A stretch of DNA of 64,000 nt, taken from contig CBFFRP010000235.1 of the NCBI GenBank assembly GCA_965644295.1, positions 62,001 to 126,000 on the forward strand, given 5' to 3'. This document shows positions 1 to 13,200 of this stretch, piece after piece; the stretch's first letter is position 1, and every line of letters begins with the position of its first letter. Source of the DNA: Paraphysomonas bandaiensis. Lineage: Eukaryota > Chrysophyceae. The position numbers were made by a program, and so were the translations under genes. The notes beneath the pieces were generated by a model that was given only the letters and a program-made list of their open reading frames with translations, was not told the origin of the DNA and did not search any database.

Positions 1-260
1 AGTTGCAGGATATACATACATTATCATGATATCGAGTGATGTTACATGAAGGAAATGAGAAGAGTGAGACTCCATACATTAAACACGTGTGTGTGTTAAT
101 TCATTGAATCTAGTTGATATGTTAGAGTTTGAATCTTCATCTCAAGAGAATCTGAACATGGAAGCTTGATGATAATAAGAATTAAATGAATACTCTACTC
201 TGTTGAGATGATTTAGAGATGCGTGGAATCTCATAGTTATGTATGGGACAACAGGAGGAG

Positions 261-406
261 GGGTGGTTGTGCACGTCCATTTTATAGATTTATTTCATTG
301 AAAAGTCATCATTTTTTCATTAAAAAGTCACTTTTTTTCACTTTTCACAGAAAAAACGATGATTTTTCAATGAAATAATTGATAAAATCGATATCCACAA
401 CCACCC
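261..406. repeat. 146-bp foldback / MITE-like inverted repeat
   Basis: The two ends are imperfect inverted complements over about 55 bp each: the left end begins GGGTGGTTGTG and the right end finishes CACAACCACCC, and the inner parts (TTTCATTGAAAAGTCATC / GATGATTTTTCAATGAAA) also pair. The element would fold into one long hairpin with a short T-rich loop. No target-site duplication is evident at the flanks. It lies about 500 bp upstream of the methylthiotransferase start. The rest of 1-897 holds only microsatellite-like TATG/ATAC tracts and no gene that I can see. Confidence 0.7.
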
Positions 407-897
407 ACAGATACTGACACATGTAAACATCCATTATACAGATATTCCCTATACATATCACAAAATCCTTCATTTTTATATCATCGAAATGGAAAACACA
501 TCTTAAAACTCCCGAGTTTTATATAAACCAATGAATTCCTTGATATCCTTCAGCAAAAATCATGAATTTTAATACATTCCATATTTTTTGAGATGACGAG
601 TGGTCATCGTTCCACTCTGTACGTATGTATGTATGTATGTATGGCTGTATATATACACATATATATATACACACAGGAGTGTATAGTTAGAACACTCTCT
701 CTAGATAACAGCACAGTGATTAGCCATATATACAAGTGTTCATTATTTCATTATTGTTGATCAATATTCACATACTTTCATTACATTAACAGTATCTTAT
801 CATCATAAGAGCTGCTCATATATAACATTCACATACACTCTCATCACATATACATACATACATACACATCATCTTATAAGTATTCATCAGTATATAT

Positions 898-3800
898 ATG
901 TGGACACGTAGAGTTACTATATCCTCCATTAAACCTTATCGTTCATTATCTACATCTTCAATTCCTATAAAGAAAACACTGAAAGATGGATTGACTCTTC
1001 AAGATTTCTTAAATCAAGATCAAAAGAAATATATAAAAACACTCCCCAATAAATCAAAACGGATTCAATTGAATGATTCTTTATCATTCTATATTGAAAC
1101 ATATGGATGTCAAATGAATGTATCTGATAGTGAGATTGTACGAAGTGTTTTATTAGATGCAGGACATTCTATCAGTGATACCATTGAGACAGCAGATATT
1201 ATATTAGCTAATACATGTGCTATACGTGAGAATGCGGAAGCTAAAGTTTGGCATCGTTTAAATTACTTTAAATCAATTAAATCAAAGAATCGTGTACATC
1301 AACAGAAGCCAGGATATCCTATAGTAGGAGTATTGGGATGCATGGCTGAACGCCTGAAGACATCCTTATTGGAAGAAGAGAGTGTAGATTTTGTATGTGG
1401 ACCAGATGCATACAGAGACATTCCTTTACTTGTCAATATTGCAACCTCCACTGGTATGGTTATGAGAGAGTAGTGTGTACATCTGCGGAATGTGTAACGT
1501 TTTATGTATATGCTCTGATGTGTGCCATCTAATACAGTGCTCTTTTTGCAGACCAAAAAGCAGCCAATGTACAGCTTTCATTGGAGGAGACATACGCTGA
1601 TATTACTCCTGTGAGAGAGGTGTCTTCGACTAGTGCTTTTGTGTCAATTATGAGAGGGTGTAATAACATGTGTGCATGTAAGTACACCATCTACCGCTTT
1701 CCTGTACATCTGCCACAATCACATTTCCGCGTATTGTCTTTTAACCCAGACACACAGCTCGTCTGTGTCTGGTGTAGACAGCGCATATAAAAATGTACTC
1801 TTTGGAAAAAGCCGTCTGGTGTGCGTACCACATGCTAGTCGGAAGAGACCTCTGATACATATGTTTTCATAACACAAGTACAACTATTACAAACGATATT
1901 GTATCCATTTCTCTTATAAACTTCTTATATGGTTCTTGATATTTTGCGATTTTGTTTAGACTGCATTGTTCCTTTCACGAGAGGACGAGAGCGTAGTCGT
2001 GCGGTGAGCAGTATAGTAAGTGAAGTTCGGGCCCTATCGGAACAGGGAGTGAAGGAAGTCGTATTGCTGGGGCAGAATGTAAATTCATATCACGATACAT
2101 CGAAGGAGAGCAAGGAAGAATACCCGGAAGGTATGTTGCAAAGTTGATGTGAGAAAACACAGAAACAGTCATTTCTGGGTAATATTTTAGGGCTATTGGC
2201 GTTGTATTAGATCCGTGCTCTATTCTTTTTGTTGATTTGTAACATCTTTTGGCAGGAGAATACAACCCCACTCCTGGATTTAACAATATGTTCAAACTGC
2301 GTAGCGGCGCCGGAGCAAGGTAGGGTTTATTGTAGACGTGTACAGGCATGTAGTCTAATTGCCATGTGTTAGATTTGGTGATCTTCTTGCAGCAGTGGCA
2401 GCAGTGGACCCTGAGATAAGAATTCGGTTTACTTCACCACATCCGAAAGTAAACTGCATGCATCGCATAGTGTTATACTTCATTAGCCTGAGAGCACTAC
2501 ACTGTGCATATCACCCATAGAAAAGCACATTTTCAGCACCTACACCTTTTCTTATTGTATTGAGTAGGATTTCCCAGAAGAAGTTCTCACTCTCATTGCC
2601 AAGACTCCGAATATATGCAATAGTTTGCACCTCCCTGCCCAGGTGTGACTATGTAGTGTATGCAGTGATTATATAACGTGTTGATAGAGCGGAAACTCCA
2701 GGATGTTGGAAGTGATGCGAAGGTGCGCTGCTTGAAGTGATGTACTCGATGCGATATATATATGTTGCCGTGCATGACGATGTTGTCGATATATGAATAT
2801 TAGGTCTGTGGCGTGCACAACTGTTACATAACTGTATGCGCGTAGGGGCTATACAAGGGAAGCCTATTTGGAGCTGGTTCGGAGAGCTCGTGATATCATT
2901 CCAGGTACAACCTCGTGTATGACATGCTACAATTACATTTCCTGCGTGTTGTCTTTTAACCCAGACACACAGCTCGTCTGTGTCTGGTGTAGACAGCGCA
3001 TATAAAAATGTCTCTTTGGAAAAAGCCGTCTGGTGTGCTTACCACATGCCAGTCGGAAGAGACCTCTGATACATATATTTGTATGTCATGAACAGTAGAA
3101 TATATCGATGGTGTCATGGATCTAATGCTAGTACTGCTGTGATTGAGTTCCTACATGAAGGCTCGGTCGTACTAACCTTCTGATGTATGTGTTGATTCTG
3201 TTTACAGGGGTAACGATATCATCTGATTTCATATCTGGGTTTTGCTCGGAAACTCCTGAAGAGCATAGCGATACAATCAGCCTACTTCGAGAGGTTCAGT
3301 ATGAGCAGGCGTTTATGGTGAGTGACACTAATGGCACCCGCAACTGTAGTACTATTGGTAATGCGTATTTTAACTTCACGCAATGTGGTATTCTATATTC
3401 TAGTTCGCATATTCGATGAGGGACCGTACCCACGCGCAGTATAAGCTTGAAGATGATGTGTCAGAAGACGAGAAGCTTCGCAGACTACAGGAGGTATAAA
3501 GTGATAACTATCCTATGGTATTGAGGTCCATATTTACAACAATACATACGCCTTTATAATCTCTTTGTTTTTATGTCACGTATATGTACCCCTTCAGGTG
3601 ATATCAACATTCCGGCAACACATGCTGGAAAAAAACCTTTTAGAAGAGGGCCGCCTGCATTTGGTTCTTGTGGAAGGTCCAAGTAAACGCAGTAAACCTG
3701 GTGCGGAGAGCCTCACAGGTCGCACTGACGGCAACAAAAGATGTGTCTTTCCGGCTACACCTGCCTCTGTGTGTGTTCCCAGAGGCGGTGACGTGACCCT

Positions 3801-4014
3801 CTCAGAACTGCTTGGACCAATGGTTAGCGGCGAGAGGACCGCTGATTTGGAGGAGCGCATTAACTCAACACATGGAGAGAAGAGAGTACCAGTGCCTGGA
3901 GATTATGCAGTTGTTGAGGTAAAGGACGCCAAAGGACAAGTTTTGTACGGAAGGTCGTTAGCCATAACCACTTTAATGGATTTCCATCATCACATGGGAT
4001 CTTCACATGAATAG
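898..4014 (+). CDS. CDK5RAP1: Mitochondrial tRNA (ms2i6A) methylthiotransferase, CDK5RAP1/MiaB family
   Basis: Radical-SAM enzyme of the family that adds a methylthio group to N6-isopentenyl-adenosine-37 of tRNAs. Exons: 898-1453, 1552-1677, 1960-2130, 2256-2319, 2373-2448, 2568-2642, 2688-2722, 2846-2904, 3208-3317, 3404-3493, 3598-4014; sum 1,779 nt, 592 residues. The first-cluster cysteines are visible in YGCQMN, NTCAIRE and LGCMAE. The radical-SAM motif CNNMCAYC is completed exactly across the 1678-1959 intron and is followed by [12 protein letters not shown]. The C-terminal exon carries the TRAM-like segment ending in [14 protein letters not shown]. The N terminus is basic and Ser/Thr-rich with no acidic residue in the first 25 positions, fitting a mitochondrial presequence, as in metazoan CDK5RAP1. 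Family identity is secure; mitochondrial location is inferred. Confidence 0.95.
1715..1866 (+). repeat. Structured interspersed repeat, intron copy 1
   Basis: About 150 bp within intron 2 of the methylthiotransferase gene. It differs from the copy at 2929-3083 at only a few positions over the 122-bp core. It contains a perfect 9-bp stem (CCAGACACA ... TGTGTCTGG) and, further on, a longer imperfect stem built from CCGTCTGGTGTG and CACATGCTAGTCGG. A TATAAAAATG stretch separates the two hairpins. No coding frame, tRNA box A/B or recognised ribozyme core was found. Confidence 0.75.
2929..3083 (+). repeat. Structured interspersed repeat, intron copy 2
   Basis: Second copy of the structured repeat, in intron 8 of the same gene and in the same orientation. 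The core from TTTAACCCAGACAC to CTCTGATACATAT matches copy 1 apart from a small indel and two substitutions. In this copy the outer stem GTCTCTT ... AAGAGAC is intact, closing the second hairpin. Confidence 0.75.
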
Positions 4015-4235
4015 ATATAGATCTATATTAGAATTTTAGGGTAATAATAATTGTCACGTATAACCACTCTGCATTGCCTACAATTTACCCTACATCCAAA
4101 GAAGATGCTAATCATTTTATTAACAGATAGGAATAGATACATTATTTCGATTTCAACACAAAACGTATTTAACTAGTGACACACAAAAATCTAATCACAA
4201 GGTACTAATTGGTTTCAAATCAATGCTACATATAT
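4015..4235. other. Convergent intergenic spacer
   Basis: Spacer of 221 bp between the 3' ends of two convergent genes. AT-rich, with no recognisable gene or repeat; it must hold both polyadenylation regions, but no clear signal was assigned. Confidence 0.6.
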
Positions 4236-7200
4236 TCAGTCATGCAGTGCAAGACTGTCATCGTCGCATACATCTGGATCCTTTGTAGAATAAATCGGGC
4301 GTGGAGGCGTATGCGTTCCAGCATGACTTAATTCTGCTAATACATCTGAATGTTGCTGTGGCACATCTACATAGAAATATTATAAAATGAAAATAGGCAC
4401 AACAATGAATGAATCACAATTGGAAATAGTATACCTGAAACATTAATAGGTTGCTGGGGAGCACCTACTTCTACAACTCGATGCCATTCTCTCTTTAACT
4501 CATCAAGAGACGCAGAGGCAGACAACGATTCGATTTCTTTTTGTGTTTTCATAAAGTCCCGCCGGCGCTTCTCTTTGCGACTAAGACTAACACTGGGAAT
4601 GCTCGGCAACACTGCAGAGGTTGACTTCGACAAGACTTGAAAGCTGGGACTTGCTACAGGTGCCGTTGTGCGCAGTGCAGCTGAACCAATCTTTCGTCGT
4701 TGCGGCTGTCTACACGAAATAGACATCGTTGGCTTATTCTCTGGTTTCGTTTTCGACACGGTAGGGACTTGTACTTGGATAGCGTTTTTAGCATCAGATC
4801 TAGCTGCAGCCAGAATAGCATTTGCTGAGTGCGTAGCACTCAGAGCTCGCACAATATTAGTTGACTTCGATTTCCGTTTAGATGCTACTGTTGCACTATT
4901 GGCATTGCGAATCAACTCCCGCATTTCTAATTCTACGTCATCATCAACGTAATACCTTGGTATCGGCACTTGCTTCTGTGGAAACGATTCAGCAGAGTGC
5001 TCACTTACATGATCACTCATACAACTTCGATGAGAATCAATGTCATATTCAATGGGCTGGTCGGCGCTTGTGTATGGCGTTATCTGCGGTTTGGGTGCGG
5101 CAATCTCAGGTTCTGGTGGTAACGGTGACTCCAAGGGATGAAGAGGCATGGAAGGAGAAAAAAAATCATCTGATCCTTCTTGTTCAGCTAATCGAGATGA
5201 TATGGCCACCCTTTGCCTCGCGCTGTGTATTGTTGACACTAAATCGCTCAATGGCAAGGCCATATCTCGTGAAGTCTCTTTACGATCGGCAAATATATAA
5301 TTATCAGAATCTTCGTCCCATGAAAGACCTAGAGCAGCTGCGTAAGCCTTGATAACCACATCATCATCCACCCCATCCAGCTGAATACTTGAGCCAAGCG
5401 CATCTTTCATATACGAAGGCAAGAGACCAGTCACATCGCCAGATTTAGGTACAGGCAGTCGTCGTTTTGACTCTTCCGATCGCTCCAACAGTCTTTTGGC
5501 AAGGACTTGGACATGTAGCTCGGGATTAGACTGCGTACTAGAAACAGACGGCAAACTACAGACACTCCTGTCGTCTGCTTCAGAATCCAGTCGATAGTCG
5601 TACATCGGGGGGTGTATTTTAGGAGTATGTTTACGGGGCGGTTGCTTTGGTGGAGGGTTAAGTTTCTGTGCTTGAACTACAACCCCCTTTATTCCGCTGT
5701 CATCCACATAAGGTGGATCAGTACTCATATCTTCGAACACGTGTTTAGATTGCATTTTGTTGAATTTTTCTTTGATATCCATCTGCTTCTCAGATTGGCG
5801 CGTTGAAGGACGTGTGCTACCAACAGGTGAACGCGATCTATCACTATCGTGCTTCGTTGCAAGACTCACACCTGAAATACATCACGTGAAATTCCACTAT
5901 ATATATATACGATACGGCGCAAAAATACCTGAGAGTTCTGCGTCTGGTAGATACCCACTTTGCAAGCCTCTTAGAGACTGACTCTGTGAGACAGATGGAC
6001 GAACAAGACCTTGCTTGCGTTTTTCACGTGTTCGCAGTACACTCCGATTCATCTCAGAACGTTTAAGTGATGTGGCTGTAGACTGACGGCTTCCAAATGC
6101 AGTCCCAGGCTAAATACACCAATATAAATTACATGTACGTACACATGTAAGTGCACGTATGATGGACGCTTGGAGGAAATGATTATGTATAATATCGTTG
6201 CTAATATCATTTTATATCAACTAAGTGTGTACTTACGTAATGATTAGCCAGTGTCGCATCCTGGAGCACTTTTCTCACGTTCTCTACACACAACTCCACT
6301 CTGTCGAAAGGGGATACACCCTCGCTGCCTTCGCCCTCTTTACGCACTATGTGATCCGGACCACTACCGTCACTATGAGGTACGCTATCATCACTTCCCA
6401 AACGAGAGCGGCGCGGAAGTGGGGTAGTCTTATTCAGGTCATAGTCTTCCGTCGCTTGAAGCAAGTTGTCAATTTTCTCGTCAATATTTCGTGCAGAGAT
6501 GCGCGGAGATGAATCGGTCAGCTCAGACCGACCGGAAAGCTTCTCTACGTCCAATTCTTGCTTGTGCTTCTGAAGGGTGCTCTGTAAAATATATAAGTAA
6601 CTATATGAGACCACGTAAATAACAGGTGAGCATGAAATCATACGAAAATGCCTGATGACCGGTATAAAATAGCAAAATACATAACAGTCACGAACACAAT
6701 ACCCTTGCCATACACCTACCTCGATATATTGAAGCAGTGACGACTCATCCGTTGTCTTTCCGGCAGAAGATGACAAATATACACCACGTTTCAAAACAGG
6801 GACTGGACGGGGCTTAGTTTCATTCTCGACAGGCGGTGCAGAATCACGAGCAGAGAGCTGATTCTCATAACTATCCAGAATGGAATACGCATTTGGAGAG
6901 AGCATTCGATTGGCAGTAGCAGAGTTGGAACGACTATAGAGTAATGAAAACATCAAGATATTCATCAAGTGCATTACAGTGCTGCTTTACACAGCCTACG
7001 CTATCGCTTACCTCACAGGCCTACTCTGATGATTACTTTGGATTTGGGGCACTATGATATCACTAATTGAAGCAGCAAAAAATTTCGATAAATCATCATG
7101 CATTGGTCCTGCAAACATTTCATTTTTCCACTGCGTCGGGTCAGTGGGGACAAATGACTCTCGAGGCTTTACATCACTTTTACGCTGATTTGAATCAAAA

Positions 7201-10200
7201 GAACGACCTGTTACTTCAAGAGTGGTCCTCCCACGTTTCACCGGACTTGTAACTTTATTAGGTGACACTGCACAAAGTGCTTGTTTTTGTGCTAATTGCG
7301 CTAGTGTGTTGCACGTGTCCCCGGTACTCGTTCGCGACAATACAGGCTTGGACTGAGCTGCGTCAGTCAATATTGAGAGTCGTAGCGGGGATGTTTCCCT
7401 TGCACCCTTGACGGTACCAGGAACATTATCCTCTACTCTTTCGCCAGCCAATACCTCGGTTTTACCTGGAGATGATCTCGGCGGAGAACTCTTGATGCCC
7501 TTAGATGTTAGAGTACTTTTCTTCGCTGTGGGTGCAATGATCGAACGCCGTGAGGCTCGTACTTTCCATTTTCCATCGAGAAACACAGCTTCACCACCAT
7601 TAGGGCCACATGGTACTTCTTCTTGTGGTATGGTTGGACTACACAATACCTGAGCGTTAGAATAGATATACACCACAAAAAGCAGATAAACATCCTTCCA
7701 TAACAATACTAATTACAACAGAATTTAATACGTACCTATCTGTAGATCCAATATTTACTGATATAGAGAGAATAGGCTGGAATGGATCCCCCTTCTTAGC
7801 GTCAGTACTAACATTCGTGAGTGTAGACCTCCCGGTTCCCAATGATTCAGAACAACGATCACTATTATCGCCAACATTTCCTTCTTGAGAAACTTCTACA
7901 ACAGCAGGTGGAAAATTTTCTACTTTCACATCCTCTTGGCGGTGCTTTGACTTTTCACTGGCTTCGCTATCATCATCGATGTCGTCGGTCATTGTATGCG
8001 TGGGGTTTAAACCGTGGGATACATGGGTGTAATGTTTACGTAAACGGGCAGGAGACTGTCCTGAATTCTTGGATCTACTTGTATCTTTCAGTTGTTCCCT
8101 TCGTTCAGTGGATTCTATATCAGACTTATCCTCTCCTTCAACTAAACTTTTATCTTGGATTACGTTATGGGAAGGCGAACTAATTCCGCTGGGTCGTTTC
8201 CCTCTACGACTAGTAATTGAATCTCTTCCACTGTCTGTGTGGGTAACACTAATATCTCCTGAGCTACAACGTGGTATCGATTCTGATACAGAGCCCGCAG
8301 ATTTCCTGTGAGCAATAACAGGGCTACGTGTAGACCCTCTACTACTTCCACGACTTTCGGATCCATCTCTAGAGAACTTTCTACCATCAATTAAAGGGCT
8401 ACCCACTCGCAGTTTATCATTGTCAAGCTCAATGACATCACCCTGTGACTGCTCCTCAGAATATACATCTCCGCTACAAGAAAACGACACGATTACTAAA
8501 TTTAAATATTCATATACACTGCTAGCACGGCAACGAATTGCTATGTAGAGTCCTACAAGATCAAAAAATACCTGCTGTATATTGAATTGCCCATATTAGA
8601 AATATCATCAGCAAATACAGGCCCTTGCCCCAAAGGGCTTCCATCCGGCCAAAATCCTTTTCCACTATCCTCAGAATGCTCGTCCTTCATATCATCGCCT
8701 GTAAAAATTTAATCGAAAGTTAGATTATAACGGTGGGCGTTTCTTGCTAACACATGAAAATGCACCTCTGTTGTTTGACGCAGGTTCAGATATTTTCGAC
8801 ACCTCTTTACGCCATGCAATCGCACTAAGCTGAGATGACGTTATCGAATTTCCATCTGGATCGTATTGAACTCCTTCGTTCTCTTGACACTTTTCAGCTT
8901 CAGCAGTAGCCTATATTAGCAGAACACCAACTGTCAGTCAATTTCAATTGGTGTAATATACAGTCGGTCAACCACGATAGTTAATATAGTAAACATGAAA
9001 ATTCATGCGTACAACATCCGTTGATGAATTCCACCTTCAATCGTGTAATATGCTTAGACCCATTTGTTGCATACGGGTCCATAACGACTATCTTAGCGAC
9101 CGCCCTTCGGCGTTTGTTACTGATGGGATCATTTACCATCTGCCCACAATCAGTTAAGTTTACAATGCATATTCAATATGTTTACACTATTGCAGATACA
9201 ATAAGACATGTACACAGTGTCATTTACGCTCGCATTAAAAGCTAAATAAAAGACCCACAACACATAAGCATTTACTACGCACCATAGTGCCTCTAGACAG
9301 AGGAGTAGAATCTCCTTGCTTATCAGGGTGCTCGTCGCGAGACATCGATACCGACTGAGTACCTACATATAACCACAATCACATGTACAGAGCATACACT
9401 CAACTATCCCTACAACATCCATCATGGAATGTGAAGCATCATGATAATGTCTTATCAATTCACTATGTGATAAACATACTTAGAGAGTCTCCGACAGGTC
9501 TAAATGTTTGCTCAGTCTCGATATCGGACCCAATGACTGGAGGTTCATCTGAGATGGCAAACCGATTAGTGTTAATACATATAAATATAACAACTGTTGA
9601 CAAGCTTGATGTATACAGAAAAACTATATAATGTCAGATATACACACTGAAGCATACCAAGTAAGAAGTTCTTAATACGTTGCCTCTTCTTATTTTCTTT
9701 CTCTCGCTGGGCTGCAGCAATTTCCTCTTCCGTCTCTTCGTGAATCTCTTCAGGCCAATCCAAATGTGAATGGTCTTCGAGCTGAGTATTTTTCTTTACA
9801 GCTTCATAGAGGCGAGCAGTGCGGTTCATATTGCGCAATATAACTGACTCCTAAGAAAAAAATACGCGCATTACGGAAAGTTACAAACTGTACGTGCGAT
9901 AGAAAAAGAGAAACACTACATCTCTATATTGCCTCCTAAAATAGCAGCAAACTACACTTACATCATCCTCATCTTCAAACGCAACCTTGCTACCTCCATC
10001 ACTGGGGCATAAACTACTCGAATCGTCTTCAGCCACTGAGGGAAGAGTACTTTGCTGGCTAACGTTGTCCTCTAATTTTTTCTTCTTAGGTTCTGTTTGC
10101 TTTTCTATGTATTCCAACATTTGCCAGTATTCATCTTGCAATTCAGTTCTGTGTACCAACAGTCATATAAAATATATTACAGTGTAATGTTTTATTGACA

Positions 10201-13200
10201 AGACTTGAAATACCATGTCATCATATATAATATTATCCAAAATAAAGCCAGTCGTTCATTTATGCATAGATAGCGGCTTACCGCATTGCTTCTATCTGCT
10301 CTTCAGTAAGCTCGACTTCTACCTCTTCAGACTTTTCGCTCCTGAGAACACACATAACTTGCTGTACCGTCCACAAAGGAGCACCAAAATTGTAACATGC
10401 AAACGCATACGTCAAGAAACATACACAAGAAATCACTGTCAAATGTGTTCAACGACGTATCAACTACGAATCTGATTCTAGTAGCTAAAACATGTCATTA
10501 TGCACACCTATCGTCGTCAGAGTCATAATGTTGTGACACTCTTCTATTCAAGGAATATATATCATCAGCGGATGCATTTTTGCTGAAATCGACCAGTGAC
10601 ATCCGTGAAGTGCTGCGGCCGTGAAACCCTATAACCGTTACATGTTAAGTGGCGCAGATACTCACACCGACCACTTAAACTACAGACCTGCAAATTTTCC
10701 TTCCTCCGCACTTTCACTTCGAGGTGAGGCAGCGAATATATCTTCTTCCTGATCAGATATCTCCTCTACAGTCTCCGACACCAAATTAGCCGGAGGAGGT
10801 GGCTCTGGGCCATCGATATCTGTACCTGCGATGCCCACAAAAGAACAAGTTAAATAGACCCAATAGATATATGACAACATAACAACTGAACAACGCATCG
10901 TACAGAAAACATACGTACCCAATGGCAAACTATCAGATCGTGTTTGTCGTTGTTCAACGCCATTTTCCGCATCGGTGGCGTCAGGTTCCACTGGCGTCGC
11001 TTGACCACTATCAAAATCATCATCAAGAAGGTCAATTTCCAGTTTGTTTGGTGATTGAGCTTCCGTAGGAGTTCGAGCTCCTAAAGTAGTACAACACATA
11101 TGAATATACAGATACGTCAAAGCCCTTTACAGTTACCTTCGGCCGAAGAAAGTGTTCGAGATGGCATATTTTTGAGTTCATTAGAGGACCTCTGACTATC
11201 CAATCTACGACGACCTCCACGACTCCGAGGAGTACTGGATGCACGATTAGTGAAGCTCCGGGATTTTTTCAACATCAATGATCGTTTGGATCCAGATCGT
11301 GATAAAGAGCGGTCTGAAAAAGTCCAAATCGCATGTCATCGCGTTATGTATAATCAAAGACAAACTACATAGGTGGGGGTATACAAACGCCCAAGATAAA
11401 CAGCATTGATCATTACACACTTATTGGCAATAAACAAGTTAGCCGCTCGGCAACATGAGATACAAGGACACGACTAAGAACGTCACATACCTACAACAGG
11501 AGATGATTCTTTTGGAGAGTCAACATTGGAACCAGACTTGCCAGATGACTTGCCTTTACCACTGTACACAATAATCATTGCATAACCACATACGCTGTGT
11601 GTATATATGCGACGCACGCATTCACACAACGACACAAGTATATACGTACGTTGTTAAATGGTCCGCATACTCTATCACATCATCACAGTATTTGTTTAGA
11701 GCTTTGATCAGTCTCTTTTCCCGCAGCTCTTGCGACTAGAACAAGATTAGCGGCAAGTAGATTATCAAAGCTTACATAGATATTGAGAAACACTAGCATA
11801 TCCAACTGGACTACTCTGTCGTGCCATACATATACTGGGATTAAAACTCACTTTTAAACTGGATAACTTCTTCATACGGGTTAGCATTAACTCCTGAATA
11901 TCCACTGAAGATGTAAACTTTTCTCCTGCTAGGTGAGTAAATATTTGTTTGACACCGCTGCTCTGTCGTTCATATGTTCTCAAATCTGACTCGTGCTTTT
12001 TCAACTCCTGCTCAAGGGACTACACGCAATCGATCATACACGTGACATGACATTTTAAAAGTATAAGGAATCACACAGAGCTGTATGCGTGATTGCACAA
12101 CACTCTCACAACATTCCAAACGCATGAAGACCCACATTTATATGGTCTTGAAACTTCGGTATCTCGCCTTCTTTCGCCAATAATGCACTTTTTGTAATAT
12201 TATACAACTTCTCTCTGTTCTGGTGGTCATCGCGGGCAAAATGAATCTCTAAATCCGTAAGAGCATCTTCATAATTTCCACTTTCAAATTTTAAGCGAAC
12301 CATTCCCACCAAGTTTTTAAGTTGGGATAAGTTTTCTTTTTGAACAGAAATAATTTTCTCCACACCATGTATCAATCGATTCTATATACACGTACATCGA
12401 TGAGAACACACACATATTGATGTACATCCCATTTTCAGCTACAAAGTACATATAAAAGAAATGATGGCGTGAAAACATATACAACAGCTTCATATATTAC
12501 CATGGCGCTCTTTGTGTGCAATGTCTCATCGAGGTAATGTTTTGTCCTCTGTCCGATCTTCACCATCCTCTTCCGTGACGACGTCAAATACTCTGTGAAT
12601 AATTTAGCTTCTTGATCTAGTTGCTTCAACTCAAGTTGTGTAGATTTCAGATTAGCTTTCGTCTTCCAGCATATATTTTCTATAGCTATAACCTCAGATT
12701 CTAGTGCAGCTGCTAAACGATTCGGTTGCCACCACTTCTTCGGTAGCCATTTAAATGACTTTAAAATCATGAGTCTAGCAGGTTTCTGATGAATAAGTTC
12801 GACTAAATTGGCTCCAACGTGAACTTGCATCTTCGTTGTAGGTGTGAACGAGTACGACCCCGGCTTCAAAGTCATATTCGCCTGAAGCTTACAATAATTT
12901 GAATCGTGAGGCACAGACAGGGGCGGTAAGCCCATCTGCTCCAAAAGCGCTACCAAGCGGGCAACAGATGCATTTGCAAGTTTCACGAATCGAGTAATCA
13001 TATTTTGTCGCGACTTTTGATTCTTTTCTTCAATTTCCTTTTGCTTCTTTGCTGTTGCACCGAATACTAGTGTCATTCCACCAGTCTTATTGGGGAGCTG
13101 TTTCAGAGGCTTTGGCCACCACGTTTCGATTGTGACATCTATCGGTGGCTCATACGCCGACGAGCATCCATCCATACTTAAAATTTCCTCACCACCGTAG

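Noticed and set aside
1299-1556. Minus-strand frame opposite exon 1 of the methylthiotransferase (and 1975-2349, 3594-3860).
   Set aside because: Antisense shadows of well-supported exons.
2929-3083. Structured intron repeat tested as hammerhead or HDV ribozyme, or tRNA-derived SINE.
   Set aside because: No CTGATGA/GAAA core, no HDV-type pairing that I could build, and no A/B box pair; left as an unclassified structured repeat.
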